From contig NZ_JAJCVJ010000003.1 in assembly GCF_020567425.1 (NCBI RefSeq), positions 1 through 64,000 on the forward strand: DNA of 64,000 nucleotides. Direction: 5' to 3'. The first letter of the stretch is position 1. Every line of letters starts with the position of its first letter. The stretch is from Salinirubrum litoreum. Lineage in GTDB: Archaea > Halobacteriota > Halobacteria > Halobacteriales > Haloferacaceae. The notes under the pieces were generated by a model. That model ran no database searches. It was not told the DNA's origin and was given only the letters and a program-made list of their open reading frames with translations. Shown piece after piece: positions 51,281-60,104 of the stretch. A program made the translations under genes and the position numbers.

Positions 51281-52146
51281 CGGGTCGCCTCCCCGAACAG
51301 GCCGTCGGGCCGGGTCAGGAGACCGACCACGAGCACGACCAGTCCGACCAGTGGCTTGTACTCCGCCGGGATGACGACGACGCTCAACTCCTGGAGGAGG
51401 CCGATGACGTAGCCGCCGACGACCGCGCCGACGGGGTCGCCGATCCCCCCGAGGATGACCGCCGCGAAGATGGGGATCAGCGCGAGAAAGCCCATCGTCG
51501 GCCGGAGTTGGCCGTCGAGGCCGAGCATCACACCGGCGATGCCGGCGACGACGCCCCCGACCAGCCAGACGTACAACACGAGTCGCTCGGTGTCGACGCC
51601 ACGGATGCGCGCGAGGTCGGCGTCGTCCGACGCGGCCCGCATGGCGATGCCGATGTCGGTCCGCTGGAGGAGGACGAACACGCCTCCGAGAACGAGCAAC
51701 GAGAGGCCGACGATGGCGACCTGATCGCCGAGGATCTGGACGCCGAAGTAGGTGGGTGCCTCCTCGATGGGGACGTCGAACCGCTTGCTCCCCGACCCCC
51801 AGACGATCCGGATCAGGTTCCGCAGGATAAAGGAGAGACCGATGGAGACGACCAGCAGCACGATCGCAGAGCGGTCGCGGAAGTGCTGGAAGACGGCCTT
51901 GTCGAGCGTCACGGCGAGGGGACCGACCGCCAGCACCGCCAGTGCACCCGACACCGCGACGGGGAGGCCGAGTTGGTCGTTCAGCCCGAAGGCGACGAAC
52001 GCACCCAGTGCCATGTACTCGCCGTACGCGATGTTGATGAAGTCGAGGATGCCGAAGATGAGCGTCAGCCCCAGCGCACCAAGCGCGATGAGACTGCCCG
52101 ACACCAGCCCGAACCAGACGAACTGGAGGTCGAAGGCCGCCATCAC
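51277..52146 (-). CDS. livH: Branched-chain-type ABC transporter permease (LivH)
   Basis: 289 residues from tandem ATGs at 52146 and 52143. About eight TM helices. LivH hallmarks: GSLIALGALGLTLIFGILDFINIAYGEYMALGAF near the N-terminus and the EAA-like cytoplasmic loop RTDIGIAMRAASDDADLARIRGVDTERLVLYVW (about 170-200) that contacts the ATPase. It then ends FAAVILGGIGDPVGAVVGGYVIGL. It forms the membrane channel with LivM. Start overlaps the livM stop and stop overlaps livG by ATGA. Confidence 0.94.
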   Translation of the reverse strand: MMAAFDLQFVWFGLVSGSLIALGALGLTLIFGILDFINIAYGEYMALGAFVAFGLNDQLGLPVAVSGALAVLAVGPLAVTLDKAVFQHFRDRSAIVLLVVSIGLSFILRNLIRIVWGSGSKRFDVPIEEAPTYFGVQILGDQVAIVGLSLLVLGGVFVLLQRTDIGIAMRAASDDADLARIRGVDTERLVLYVWLVGGVVAGIAGVMLGLDGQLRPTMGFLALIPIFAAVILGGIGDPVGAVVGGYVIGLLQELSVVVIPAEYKPLVGLVVLVVGLLTRPDGLFGEATR

Positions 52147-53114
52147 TCACCCTCCATCGACTGGCCCGCGGCCATGCGTTCTCGATCCCCGAACAGCCCC
52201 TGCGGGCGGTAGTAGAGGACGACGATCAGTGCCGCGCCGATCACGATGAGTCGAACGAAGGGAATCTCGCTGCTGAGGGGGATGTTCGACGGTAGGAACC
52301 GCGTCACCTGCCGGATCCCGACGAGGAAGACCGTCCCCGCGATGGCACCGACGTAACTGCCCGCTCCGCCGATGATAACCGCGGCCCAGACGCTGAACGT
52401 CAGCGACGGCAGGAACATCGTCGGGTTGATGGCGAAGAAGAAGTGCGCCCACAGCGCACCCGCCAGCCCCGCGATGCCCGCGCCGAGGCCGAACGACTTC
52501 AGCTTGAACATCGGCGTCCGCTTGCCGAGTGCCCGGGGGACGTCCTCGTCCTCCCGGATCGCGTGGAGGACGCGCCCGAAGGGGCTCGTCGAGAGTCGCC
52601 GGAAGAGCAGGAACGTCGCTCCCAGGATGGCGAGTGTCAAGCCGAGATAGAACAGGTCGTAGCCGACGACGACGCCGCCCGCCTCGAGGGGGAACGCCCC
52701 CGACGCCGGTCGGGGGATACCATTGATACCCTGTGCGCCGCTGGTGAGCCACGACTCGTTCGTGATGACGAGCCGGATCATCTCGGCGCCCGACAGCGTG
52801 ACCATGGCGAGGTAGTCGCCCTCCAGTCTGACGCTCGTGAGCGCGATGACGACGCCCACCGCGCCGGCGAGCACCGTGGCGGCGACGACACCGACGACGA
52901 CCGGCAGGTCGAACCCGACGGCTCGTTCGGCCAACAAGCCGGAGCCGGCGGGGGTCGTCAGGATGGTCGTCGTGTACGCGCCGACGGCGAAGAAGCCGGC
53001 GTGCGCGAAGTTCAGCAGGCCCGTGTCGCCCCAGTGGATGTTCAGCCCGATGGCCAGCAGGGCGTAGATGGCGGCGATGATGCCGACCGTGACCAGGAGC
53101 GTCGCGTACGCCAC
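52143..53114 (-). CDS. livM: Branched-chain-type ABC transporter permease (LivM)
   Basis: 323 residues from a GTG at 53112-53114, chosen because AGGAGGGGG lies about 8 nt upstream. An in-frame GTG at 53180 would add a polar 22-residue tail. About nine TM helices; LivM features are YALLAIGLNIHWGDTGLLNFAHAGFFAVGAY, RLEGDYLAMVTLSGAEMIRLV and the ATPase-contact loop FGRVLHAIREDEDVPRALGKRTPMFKLKSFGLGAGI. It ends with the YYRPQGLFGDRERM motif typical of LivM. The stop overlaps the livH start by ATGA. Confidence 0.93.
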   Translation of the reverse strand: MAYATLLVTVGIIAAIYALLAIGLNIHWGDTGLLNFAHAGFFAVGAYTTTILTTPAGSGLLAERAVGFDLPVVVGVVAATVLAGAVGVVIALTSVRLEGDYLAMVTLSGAEMIRLVITNESWLTSGAQGINGIPRPASGAFPLEAGGVVVGYDLFYLGLTLAILGATFLLFRRLSTSPFGRVLHAIREDEDVPRALGKRTPMFKLKSFGLGAGIAGLAGALWAHFFFAINPTMFLPSLTFSVWAAVIIGGAGSYVGAIAGTVFLVGIRQVTRFLPSNIPLSSEIPFVRLIVIGAALIVVLYYRPQGLFGDRERMAAGQSMEGE

Positions 53115-53234
53115 TACGACCCCCTCCTGAGCGCGGCTGGTCGAGCGTCGGTACGTCGTCGTATCGTGGTGTGTGCGCACATGATATGGATAGCGAGCGG
53201 AGGCGGCCGACCGCAGACGCGGCCGGAGACGCGA

Positions 53235-54572
53235 TCAGTTCTGACTCAACTGCTCGGCGGAGTAGGTCGTCACCTCGGACCACTCGCCGCCCGTCGCCTG
53301 CAGCACGGAGAACGGCCCGAGTGGGTCGCCGGTGTCGTCGAAGTTCTGCGGGTTCGACGCGCCGACGTAGTCGATCTCCTCGCCGGCGTTCAGCGCCTCC
53401 TTCCCCTCGGCGAACGTCGACACCTTCGTCCCCGGCGGCTTCCCGAGGTCACCGAGGTGGTTCGGGACCGCCTCGCGGTTCGCCTCGCCCTCCTTGACGA
53501 ACGCCAGGCCGATGAGGTTCATCGCGTCGTACGCCGCGGCGGCGAACGCGCCGGGTGCCTTGCCGTGGATCGACTCGTGCTGTTCGGCGAACTGGTCGTA
53601 GGCGGGGCCCGGTGCGGGTGCCTGGCCGACCATCCCCTCCATCACGTCCGCGCCCATCTCCTCGATGAAGTCGGGCGTCAGCACGTCGTTGCCGAGCAGG
53701 AGTTCGAAGTCCTCGTCGGCCCCGGCCTCGACGTAGTTCTTGATGAACAGCCCCGTCACCTCGGTCGCCGCCGTCATCGAGACGACCTCCGCGTCGGAGT
53801 CCTGGAGCTTCTGGACCTCGCTGCGGTAGGAACTCGCCGTGGGGTCCAGGGCCACTTCGGTGGCGATCTCGCCGCCGAGGAAGCTGAAGTGCTCCCCGGA
53901 CGCCTTCGAGAACGACTGTGAGCCCTTGTCGTTCTTGTAGGCCAGTGCCATCGTCCGGTGTTCCAGTTCCTCGTAGGCGTACTTCGCCTGTGCTCGCGCG
54001 CCGATGCTGTCGGAGGGGACCGTCCGCCAGATGTACTCCCCACCGATGTCGTCGAGTTGGATCGTCCCCGTCATCGGGGAGACGAACGAGAGACCGGCGT
54101 TCTTCGCCGGTTCGACGAGGCTCGGCGTCACCGTACTCGACGGCCCGACCATCGTCATCACGCCCTGACTGTCGAGCGTCTTGAACCCGGAGATGGCCGG
54201 CTGTGGCTTCGTCTCGCTGTCCTGTTCGATGATCTCGACGGTCTTGCCGTCGATCGTCGCCTCGTTCACGCCACCCTCGCCCTCGAGCGCCGTCTCGACT
54301 GCGCGTCGGGAGTTCGGACCGATCCACCCCAGCCCGCCGCTGAACGGGGAGAGGTTGCCGACCGGGATGGTGTTCGAGCCACTGCCACCGGAGTCGCCCC
54401 CGCTGTCGGTGTCACTGGAGTCCCCGCCGCCGTCGCCGCCGCTGGCTTCGGTGTCCGTGCCACCGCCGCCGGTACAGCCTGCGAAGCCCACGAGTGCGGC
54501 CGTGCCAGCCGTCGTGAGGTAGGTCCGTCGATCGATGCCTGCTTGCCAACCACTGCCAGCCTTGTCTGGCAT
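53235..54572 (-). CDS. Branched-chain-type ABC transporter substrate-binding lipoprotein
   Basis: 445 residues from the ATG at 54570-54572. Tat-type signal (DRRTYLTTAGTAALVGFAGC) with a lipobox Cys at about 33, then a Gly/Ser/Asp-rich linker (35-65). The mature part is a type I periplasmic-binding fold of the LivJ family: IPVGNLSPFSGGLGWIGPNS, DSETKPQPAISGFKTLDSQGVMTMVGPSSTVTPSL, GEYIWRTVPSDSIGARAQAKY and KAPGAFAAAAYDAMNLIG. It captures the substrate outside the cell and delivers it to LivHM. First gene of the operon with its own TATA box; 120 nt separate it from livM. Confidence 0.93.
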   Translation of the reverse strand: MPDKAGSGWQAGIDRRTYLTTAGTAALVGFAGCTGGGGTDTEASGGDGGGDSSDTDSGGDSGGSGSNTIPVGNLSPFSGGLGWIGPNSRRAVETALEGEGGVNEATIDGKTVEIIEQDSETKPQPAISGFKTLDSQGVMTMVGPSSTVTPSLVEPAKNAGLSFVSPMTGTIQLDDIGGEYIWRTVPSDSIGARAQAKYAYEELEHRTMALAYKNDKGSQSFSKASGEHFSFLGGEIATEVALDPTASSYRSEVQKLQDSDAEVVSMTAATEVTGLFIKNYVEAGADEDFELLLGNDVLTPDFIEEMGADVMEGMVGQAPAPGPAYDQFAEQHESIHGKAPGAFAAAAYDAMNLIGLAFVKEGEANREAVPNHLGDLGKPPGTKVSTFAEGKEALNAGEEIDYVGASNPQNFDDTGDPLGPFSVLQATGGEWSEVTTYSAEQLSQN

Positions 54573-54596
54573 GAAAATATGGCTACACTGGCACCA

Positions 54597-54604
54597 CTTA
54601 TATC
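54597..54604 (-). promoter_or_regulatory. TATA box of the liv operon
   Basis: CTTATATC (GATATAAG toward the gene) centred 28 nt before the ATG at 54572, indicating a leaderless start. A second AT patch (GAAAATAT, 54573-54580) lies between it and the gene. Confidence 0.6.
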
Positions 54605-54991
54605 TTGGGTGTACTATCGTGATGATAGTGCTCGTCCCATACTCGACGAGGAGTGGTTCGACTCGTCTCCCATCGATACTTTCTAACTAGGCCGAATTCA
54701 CCCGTTCTCTTCGCTCATCCCCAGTAGCACGGTACACTCGACTGAACGAGTTTCTGTGTCGTTCGGGTACTCTCTTACAGTCGTGTGCACACCACGGATG
54801 CAGTTGTGTGAACGTGTATCGGTCACGCGGGAACGGTCGACACCTGCACACGACTGAACCGACGTGGCACACACGACTGCACCGAACGTGAGCGCGTCGT
54901 CGACGCGCAACTGGCCAGCGCGGGGGGTCTCACGGGTCGTCGACAGGCTCCACGACAACGCTTATCCATCGTGTGTCACTACTGTCGACGT
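54605..54991. other. Gap between the liv promoter and the HTH gene
   Basis: Lower GC than average up to about 54880 and rich in ACACGACTG/GTGTGCAC-like strings. A GCTTATCC box (54960-54967) about 28 nt before the ATG at 54992 is the probable HTH-gene promoter. No gene recognised. Confidence 0.4.
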
Positions 54992-55546
54992 ATGAGTCCT
55001 CGACGCGAGCGAGACGACGACGCCGCGAACGCCGGGAAGGTCCCGGTTCGCGCGGTGCTCGCGGTGTTCGAGGAGCGGTCGGATCGTGCGCGGCCGTTGA
55101 CGGCGACCGACATCATGGACGCGGTCGGCTGTTCGCGGCGCACTGCGCACAACAAGTTGAACGAGTTGGTAGAGGAGGGGCGACTGGAGACCCGGAAGGT
55201 CGGCTCCCGAAGTCGTGTCTGGTGGGTCCCGATGGTGTCCGACGAGCCACCGGCGACCGACGAACCGGACCCGCTCGCGTCGCTCCCCATCGACGACGTG
55301 GACCTCCCAGGGACGGGCAAGACGCTCCGTGCCCGAGAGGAGGCGCTTCTCGCGGCCTACGAGTACATCCAGGAGTATCCGGAGGCGAAGAAGTCTGACT
55401 TCCTCCAGGACGTGTTCCCGGAACACCCCGCGGAGTACGAGACGGCAGAGGGCTGGTGGAACGCCCTCCAGCCGGCCCTCGCGGAACTCCCGGGTGTGGA
55501 CCCCCCGAAAGAACGGGGGCACGTCTGGCACTTCCTCGGCGGCTGA
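54992..55546 (+). CDS. HTH DNA-binding regulator with a haloarchaeal C-terminal domain
   Basis: 184 residues from the ATG at 54992, with a TATA-like box 28 nt upstream. N-terminal winged helix at about 14-75: VPVRAVLAVFEERSDRARPL, TATDIMDAVGCSRRTAHNKLNELVEEGRLETRKVGSRSRVWW. A linker (80-105) leads to a second domain (110-184): AREEALLAAYEYIQEYPEAKKSDFLQDVFPEHPAEY, then AEGWWNALQPALAELPGV and a final GHVWHFLG. This tail is frequent in haloarchaeal chromosomal and plasmid HTH proteins. Targets unknown; it precedes the metal-transporter gene and could regulate it. Confidence 0.85.
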   Translation: MSPRRERDDDAANAGKVPVRAVLAVFEERSDRARPLTATDIMDAVGCSRRTAHNKLNELVEEGRLETRKVGSRSRVWWVPMVSDEPPATDEPDPLASLPIDDVDLPGTGKTLRAREEALLAAYEYIQEYPEAKKSDFLQDVFPEHPAEYETAEGWWNALQPALAELPGVDPPKERGHVWHFLGG

Positions 55547-55692
55547 CGGCGACCTGCGAGTCTCCGACCTCCGTGCCGACGCTGGTGCCGTCGGCCGATC
55601 CTGCGGTGGGAAATGACGAAACGTTATAATACGGTGTGCCGTGAGAGCCACTACGTGGTTACCAGTGACACGGCCCCGAGGTGACTGAGGGG

Positions 55693-57417
55693 ATGAGCGA
55701 CGGCACCCGCGACGGCGAGGTGTACACGAGCGCCGAGGAGGGCCGCGAGTACCGAGGCAGTTCCTACATGCCGACGGCCTACGACAACCTCGACCTCGCT
55801 CCCGACAGCACCGCCTTCCCCGACAACGGTGACGACGGTCGGTATCGGATGCTCGACCTCCCCCGGGTCCCGAAGCTCTCGCACGTGGTCGGGCCGTCGG
55901 CGATCATGCTCGGCGCGTCGCTCGGGAGCGGCGAGACGTTGTTCTGGCCGGTGCTCATCGCCCAGCACGGTTGGGCGCTCTACTGGGCGTTCTTCGTCGG
56001 GGTGTTCACGCAGTTCTTCCTCAACACCGAGATCCAGCGGTGGACGCTGGCGACCGGCGAGTCCGTCTTCCGCGCGTTCGAGCGACTCCACCGCTTCTGG
56101 CCGCTCTGCTTTCTCGTCCTCGGCTTCGTCAGTCTCGGCTGGCCGGGGTGGGCCGCCAGCGCCGCGAAGGTGGGCGCGACCGGCCTCGGCTTCGAGACGC
56201 TGGCCGTCAGCTATCCGCTCGGCGACCTCGTCGCCTGGAAGCTGTTCGGCATCTTCATCATGGTCCTCATCTGGCTCTCCTACCAGGTGACCCCGCTGAT
56301 GTACAACGTCGTCGAGCGGACCCAGATCGTCCTCGTCTCGATGTCCTCGCTGTTCGCGGTCGCGCTGTTCGTCGCCCTCGGGTCGGTCAACGAACTGGCG
56401 AAGGTCCCCGGCGGCATCGCCAGCGTCGGCACCCTCCCGCCGGGCAGCGACATCGCCGTCTTCCTCGGCGGCCTGGCGTACGCCGGGGCCGGCGGCTACC
56501 TCAACCTCTCACAGAGCCTCTGGGTCCGCGAGAAGGGGTACGCGATGGGGCGCTACCAGGGGCGGGTGAAGAACCCGGTCGTCGGCGACGACCCCGAACC
56601 CGTCCAGCGCGACGGCTTCACCTTCCTACCGACGGTGACGAATCTCCGCCGGTGGCGCGGGTGGTGGCGACTCGCACAGCTCGAACACCTCTTGACGTTC
56701 GTCGTCGGGTTGCTGGTCGTGGCGACGATGATGATGGCCGTCGCCGCCGAGTACGCACTCGGCACCGCCGACGACGGCGTGACGATGTGGGCGGAGGGGG
56801 TCGTCCCGCAGGTGAGCCCGCTCGGTGGTGGACTCATCTTCGCGACGCTCTTTTTGGCACTGCTGACGACCGAGTACGCCATCGTCGAATCGTTCGTCAG
56901 GAACAGTGCGGACGTCATCTACGAACTCCACGGCAGGCAGGCCGGGTGGAGCCTCCCCCGCATCTTCTGGGGGCTGTTGACCGTCTTCATCCTCTGGGGG
57001 ATCGTCATCCTGTCGCTGCCCATCCCCATCGAGCAGCCGTTCGGCCTGCTCGTCATCGCCGCGGCGATGTCGGGGGTGATGATGTGGCCGTACAGCGCCC
57101 TCCTGCTCGTGGTCAACACGACGCGCCTGCCGGAACACACCCAGCCGGGGTGGGTGCGGGTCGCCACGCTGTGGTGGGCCAGCGGCTTCTTCGGCTACTT
57201 CAGCGTCCTCCTGATCGGGTCGGTGCTCGCCGGGCAACTCGGCCTGTCGACGTTCGCCACCACCGCGAGCGTCGTGGGGAGCGGCCCCGGCGGCTACCTC
57301 CTCTTCGTGGTGTATGGAGTCGTCCAGACGCTGGTCGTCGTCACCTCGATCCGGGGGAAACGCCGGACTCGGGGGACGGTCGACGCCGTCGAGGAGGCGT
57401 CGGGGCCGCTCCACTGA
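55693..57417 (+). CDS. Nramp-family divalent metal-ion transporter
   Basis: 574 residues from the ATG at 55693 (GTG 55681 possible). TATAAT at 55624-55630 leaves a leader of about 40 nt. Eleven or so TM helices after a hydrophilic N-terminus (1-55). The TM1 stretch VVGPSAIMLGASLGSGETLFWP follows the Nramp pattern (the D-P-G-N metal loop of classical members is replaced by GASLGSGE). Other features: HGWALYWAFFVGVFTQFFLNTEIQRWTLATGES and EQPFGLLVIAAAMSGVMMWPYS. Classical Nramp proteins import Mn2+ or Fe2+; loss of the DPGN motif means the substrate here may differ. It is followed closely by two downstream genes. Confidence 0.85.
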   Translation: MSDGTRDGEVYTSAEEGREYRGSSYMPTAYDNLDLAPDSTAFPDNGDDGRYRMLDLPRVPKLSHVVGPSAIMLGASLGSGETLFWPVLIAQHGWALYWAFFVGVFTQFFLNTEIQRWTLATGESVFRAFERLHRFWPLCFLVLGFVSLGWPGWAASAAKVGATGLGFETLAVSYPLGDLVAWKLFGIFIMVLIWLSYQVTPLMYNVVERTQIVLVSMSSLFAVALFVALGSVNELAKVPGGIASVGTLPPGSDIAVFLGGLAYAGAGGYLNLSQSLWVREKGYAMGRYQGRVKNPVVGDDPEPVQRDGFTFLPTVTNLRRWRGWWRLAQLEHLLTFVVGLLVVATMMMAVAAEYALGTADDGVTMWAEGVVPQVSPLGGGLIFATLFLALLTTEYAIVESFVRNSADVIYELHGRQAGWSLPRIFWGLLTVFILWGIVILSLPIPIEQPFGLLVIAAAMSGVMMWPYSALLLVVNTTRLPEHTQPGWVRVATLWWASGFFGYFSVLLIGSVLAGQLGLSTFATTASVVGSGPGGYLLFVVYGVVQTLVVVTSIRGKRRTRGTVDAVEEASGPLH

Positions 57418-57418
57418 G

Positions 57419-57820
57419 ATGCGTGGCCTCTTCGCGGTGCTCGTCGACCGTCGACTGTGGATCTACGGTGGGGGACTCGCCGCCGTCCTCCTCGTGCGCT
57501 CGACGCTCGCCGCCTCGACACTCCGGTCGGTCGTCGTCGCGGGCGTCCTCTCGGCGATGGTCGTGACCTACGCCGGGGAGGTGTGGCTCGACGCCGACGC
57601 CGCGTCGGTCGGCCGGGTCGCCGTCGCCGTCGGCGTCGTGGGCGTCGCAGTCGGCGTCTTTCTCACCATCGGCGGTGACCTGCGGGGCCTGCTGTTTCTC
57701 GCCGGTGGCCTGCTGTTTCTCAACCGCGGGCTGGGCGGGAGGAGAGTCGACGGAGAGACCGCCGACGAGTCGTCGCCCGACGACTCCACGTCTCACACTC
57801 CGGGCGGTGACCGCCCGTGA
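57419..57820 (+). CDS. Small membrane protein following the Nramp-like gene
   Basis: 133 residues from the ATG at 57419, overlapping the previous stop region (TGAGATG) with one nucleotide between. Four hydrophobic segments (about 14-30, 34-52, 63-86 and 88-104), then a polar Asp/Ser/Thr-rich tail of about 28 residues. No family recognised. The tight spacing suggests a role with the transporter. Its stop overlaps the next gene's GTG start. Confidence 0.65.
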   Translation: MRGLFAVLVDRRLWIYGGGLAAVLLVRSTLAASTLRSVVVAGVLSAMVVTYAGEVWLDADAASVGRVAVAVGVVGVAVGVFLTIGGDLRGLLFLAGGLLFLNRGLGGRRVDGETADESSPDDSTSHTPGGDRP

Positions 57821-58293
57821 CCGCGGTCCACGTCCACGTGCACTTCACGATGACCGGCGCGTTCCCGCTCCGAATGGCCGACCTGCTGTTCACCGACGAC
57901 GCACTCGTTGTCCCCGAGTACGGGCATCTGACCCCGCTGTTCGGCATCGCCCGCGGGCGGACCCACGACGTGGCAGAGCGGGCCGTCGACCGTTACCGGG
58001 CCGACGGGGTCGAGGGACTGGTCGCCGAGGCCGACCGCACCCACCGAATCCCGTACGCCGACCTCCGGCGCGTGCGACTCTACGACGGGCGGGCCGTCGC
58101 CCGACCGAAGGTCGCCGTCGACACCGCGACCGGACCGCCGTACGCGTACCGCATCCACGCACCGGTCGAGATGGCTGCGCTGACGAACGCCCTCCGGAGC
58201 CTCGGCGAGCGTCGTGGATTCGCGGTCGACCGGTCGGCGGGCGTCGGCTTCGACCCGGCGGCGAGCGTCCGGCGGTTCCTCGCCGACCGGTGA
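57817..58293 (+). CDS. Soluble hypothetical protein in the metal-transporter operon
   Basis: 158 residues from a GTG at 57817 (GTGA overlap with the previous gene). It begins with an alternating TAVHVHVHF strand. A DLLFTDDALVVPEYGHLTPLFG beta-hairpin and an HRIPYADLRRVRLYDG strand (about 82-98) give it a PH-like or GRAM-like look, as in other haloarchaeal proteins of this size. No TM segment or signal. The three His near the start and the coupling to a metal transporter hint at metal handling, but this is speculation. Confidence 0.6.
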   Translation: MTAVHVHVHFTMTGAFPLRMADLLFTDDALVVPEYGHLTPLFGIARGRTHDVAERAVDRYRADGVEGLVAEADRTHRIPYADLRRVRLYDGRAVARPKVAVDTATGPPYAYRIHAPVEMAALTNALRSLGERRGFAVDRSAGVGFDPAASVRRFLADR

Positions 58294-58342
58294 GGGTCGA
58301 CCGGAGGTGGAGTTTTGCTGTTCGCCCCCTCCGGGGCCGGTG

Positions 58343-58432
58343 ATGGCGCGAAACACGGTCTCCGTCGACGACGGCCACGTCTACGAGTTCACCCCCGCCC
58401 TCGAACCGGTGTCCACCGCGGCCGACGGTTGA
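58343..58432 (+). CDS. 29-codon ORF, doubtful (small protein or gene fragment)
   Basis: The ATG at 58343 opens MARNTVSVDDGHVYEFTPAL and stops at 58430-58432. The acidic, protein-like composition and a possible start context (GGTG before the ATG) make it look like the N-terminus of a lost gene or a small protein. No family or promoter recognised. Confidence 0.25.
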   Translation: MARNTVSVDDGHVYEFTPALEPVSTAADG

Positions 58433-58468
58433 GGGGATCGCCCCCCTCGTCTCGGCTCGACGCGGTGC

Positions 58469-59080
58469 TCACGGATCGACGGCGGGGGCGGCCTGGCGAC
58501 TCCCGTGTGCGTTCCGGGCGACGACCTGTGCGTGCTGTGCCTGGCGCCCGTCGCCGCGGCTCTCGGTCGTCTCGCTGTAGTGCAGGACCGTCAGGTCCAG
58601 ACAGGCGTGGAGCAGTTCGTTCGCGGCGAACCGGTAGCGGTCGGTGCTCGGCCCGACCTCGTAGGCCGCCGCCTCGGGCGACCGCATGTGGTGCTGGACG
58701 AACAGCACGCCCCCCGGCCTGAGCGCCGCCTTGATGTCGGGCAGGCGGTCCATCGGTCGGTAGAAACTGATCGTCACCACGTCGTAGGCCGACTCGGGGA
58801 ACTCGTAGCTCGCCACGTCGCCCTGAATCCACTGCGTCTGCTCCTCGATTCCACGGTCCTCGGCGGTCTCGCGGGCGATCCGCAACCCTTCACGCGACTG
58901 GTCCAGGCCGTCGACCTCGTAGCCGTGTTCGGCGAGAAACAGCGCGTTCCGGCCCGTTCCGGTCGCCACGTCCAGCGCGCGGCCCTCTGGAAACGTCTCG
59001 ACGTACCGCCGGAGGACCGGTGACGGTTCGGGGTCGCTCGGATACGATCCGGACGCGAAGCGTTCGTCCCAGGTGGTCAT
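58469..59080 (-). CDS. SAM-dependent methyltransferase (class I, TehB-like)
   Basis: 203 residues from the ATG at 59078-59080. Starts MTTWDERFASGSYPSDPEPS, typical of short haloarchaeal class I methyltransferases. The SAM site is seen as ALDVATGTGRNALFLAEHGYEVDGLDQS (motif I, about 37-62), then DVASYEFPESAYDVVTISFY (motif II region) and LPDIKAALRPGGVLFVQHHM (motif III). A C-terminal extension (about 185-203) is polar and may be non-structural. Substrate unknown. Stands alone, convergent with the small ORF at 58343 and 43 nt from the DUF4097-like gene. Confidence 0.88.
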   Translation of the reverse strand: MTTWDERFASGSYPSDPEPSPVLRRYVETFPEGRALDVATGTGRNALFLAEHGYEVDGLDQSREGLRIARETAEDRGIEEQTQWIQGDVASYEFPESAYDVVTISFYRPMDRLPDIKAALRPGGVLFVQHHMRSPEAAAYEVGPSTDRYRFAANELLHACLDLTVLHYSETTESRGDGRQAQHAQVVARNAHGSRQAAPAVDP

Positions 59081-59123
59081 GTGCGGGTGTTTTCGGAGCA
59101 GGCTGAAAACAGGGTGTGGTGTC

Positions 59124-60104
59124 TCAGGCCCGCCGGATCGCCCGCAGGGAGACCGACCCGAGGTCGCTGACGACGCGGAGTCGACGACCACCGGCGTTCA
59201 GTCGGCCGGAGAGTCGGCCGACGCCGGATCGGCGGTCGAACAACTGGAGGTCGGAGTCGACTGCCGAACCGGCGGCGTCGAGATCGAGATCGAGGTCGTC
59301 GGCGACCCCGAGGACGATCTCCCCGAGGTTCGTCCCGATGTCGACGTTCCCGCGCACCCCGAGCAGATCGAGTTTCAGCCGACCGAGATCGGTCGACGCC
59401 TCGTCGATACCGACCACGTCGTTCACTTCGACGTCACCCGCCTCGGTGCGGAGTGTGAGGAACCCCTGGACTCCGGAGGCGCGGATCGCTCCGAGCTCGC
59501 TCGCGAGTCGGGCGTCACCGCGGGTCCCCCGCAGGTCGATGTCACCGAGCATCGTCTCGACGGCCGAGACGGTCGGGGCTTCGCTCCCCGACGGAACGGT
59601 GATCGTCACGTCCACGGTCGGCATCGACCGACCGGTCCAGTCACGGTCTGCGAGGGCGGTCGAGACCGCGAGCAGCCCATCCGCCGAGAGATCGACGCTG
59701 GCCGAGATGGCGTCCAGCCCGCGCTGGCCGTCACGAGAGCGTTTGACGAGTTTCACGTCGACGGTCTCTGTTTCGACGCCGTGAATCTCGACGCGGCCCA
59801 CACTGTTGCTGACGCGAACGTCGCGGACTGTGCCGGCCGGGATCGACCTGCCGGTCGATTCGGTGACGGTGTCGGCGTCGAGGCCGAATTGCACAGTCCG
59901 ACCGAGACAACCCGCGAGGGCAGTCAGTGCGACGGCACCGCCGGCCGCGAGGAAGGCCCTCCGGCCTGTCGTGTGGTTGTCGGCGGTCGTGTGGTTGTCG
60001 GCGGTCGTGTGGTTGTCGGCGGTCGTGTGGTTGTCGGCGGTCGTGTGGTTGTCGGCGGTCGTGCGGTTGTCGGCGGTCTGCTGTCGATCGGTGGCGTTGG
60101 TCAT
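59124..60104 (-). CDS. Tat lipoprotein with DUF4097-like beta-helix and a six-unit N-terminal repeat
   Basis: 326 residues from the ATG at 60102-60104; TTATC near 60131 on the minus strand is a plausible TATA. Before the Tat motif (GRRAFLAAGGAVALTALAGC, lipobox Cys at about 66) lie six tandem 6-residue units (TADNRT once, TADNHT five times), so the usual short Tat n-region is stretched to about 45 residues. The mature part (80-326) repeats short beta-helix rungs (GDIDLRGTRGDARLASELGA, GDVEVNDVVGI, GNVDIGTNLGEIVLGVADDL, GRLSGRLNAGGR), as in DUF4097 putative adhesins. It is lipid-anchored on the cell surface. Function unknown. Confidence 0.85.
   Translation of the reverse strand: MTNATDRQQTADNRTTADNHTTADNHTTADNHTTADNHTTADNHTTGRRAFLAAGGAVALTALAGCLGRTVQFGLDADTVTESTGRSIPAGTVRDVRVSNSVGRVEIHGVETETVDVKLVKRSRDGQRGLDAISASVDLSADGLLAVSTALADRDWTGRSMPTVDVTITVPSGSEAPTVSAVETMLGDIDLRGTRGDARLASELGAIRASGVQGFLTLRTEAGDVEVNDVVGIDEASTDLGRLKLDLLGVRGNVDIGTNLGEIVLGVADDLDLDLDAAGSAVDSDLQLFDRRSGVGRLSGRLNAGGRRLRVVSDLGSVSLRAIRRA
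59971..60078 (-). repeat. Six-copy 18-bp tandem repeat in the lipoprotein gene
   Basis: Five exact copies of GTGTGGTTGTCGGCGGTC (59971-60060) and one variant with GTGCGG (60061-60078). Being in frame, each copy adds six residues (TADNHT) between the start codon and the Tat RR. Perfect copies suggest recent slippage and variable copy number among strains. Confidence 0.9.
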
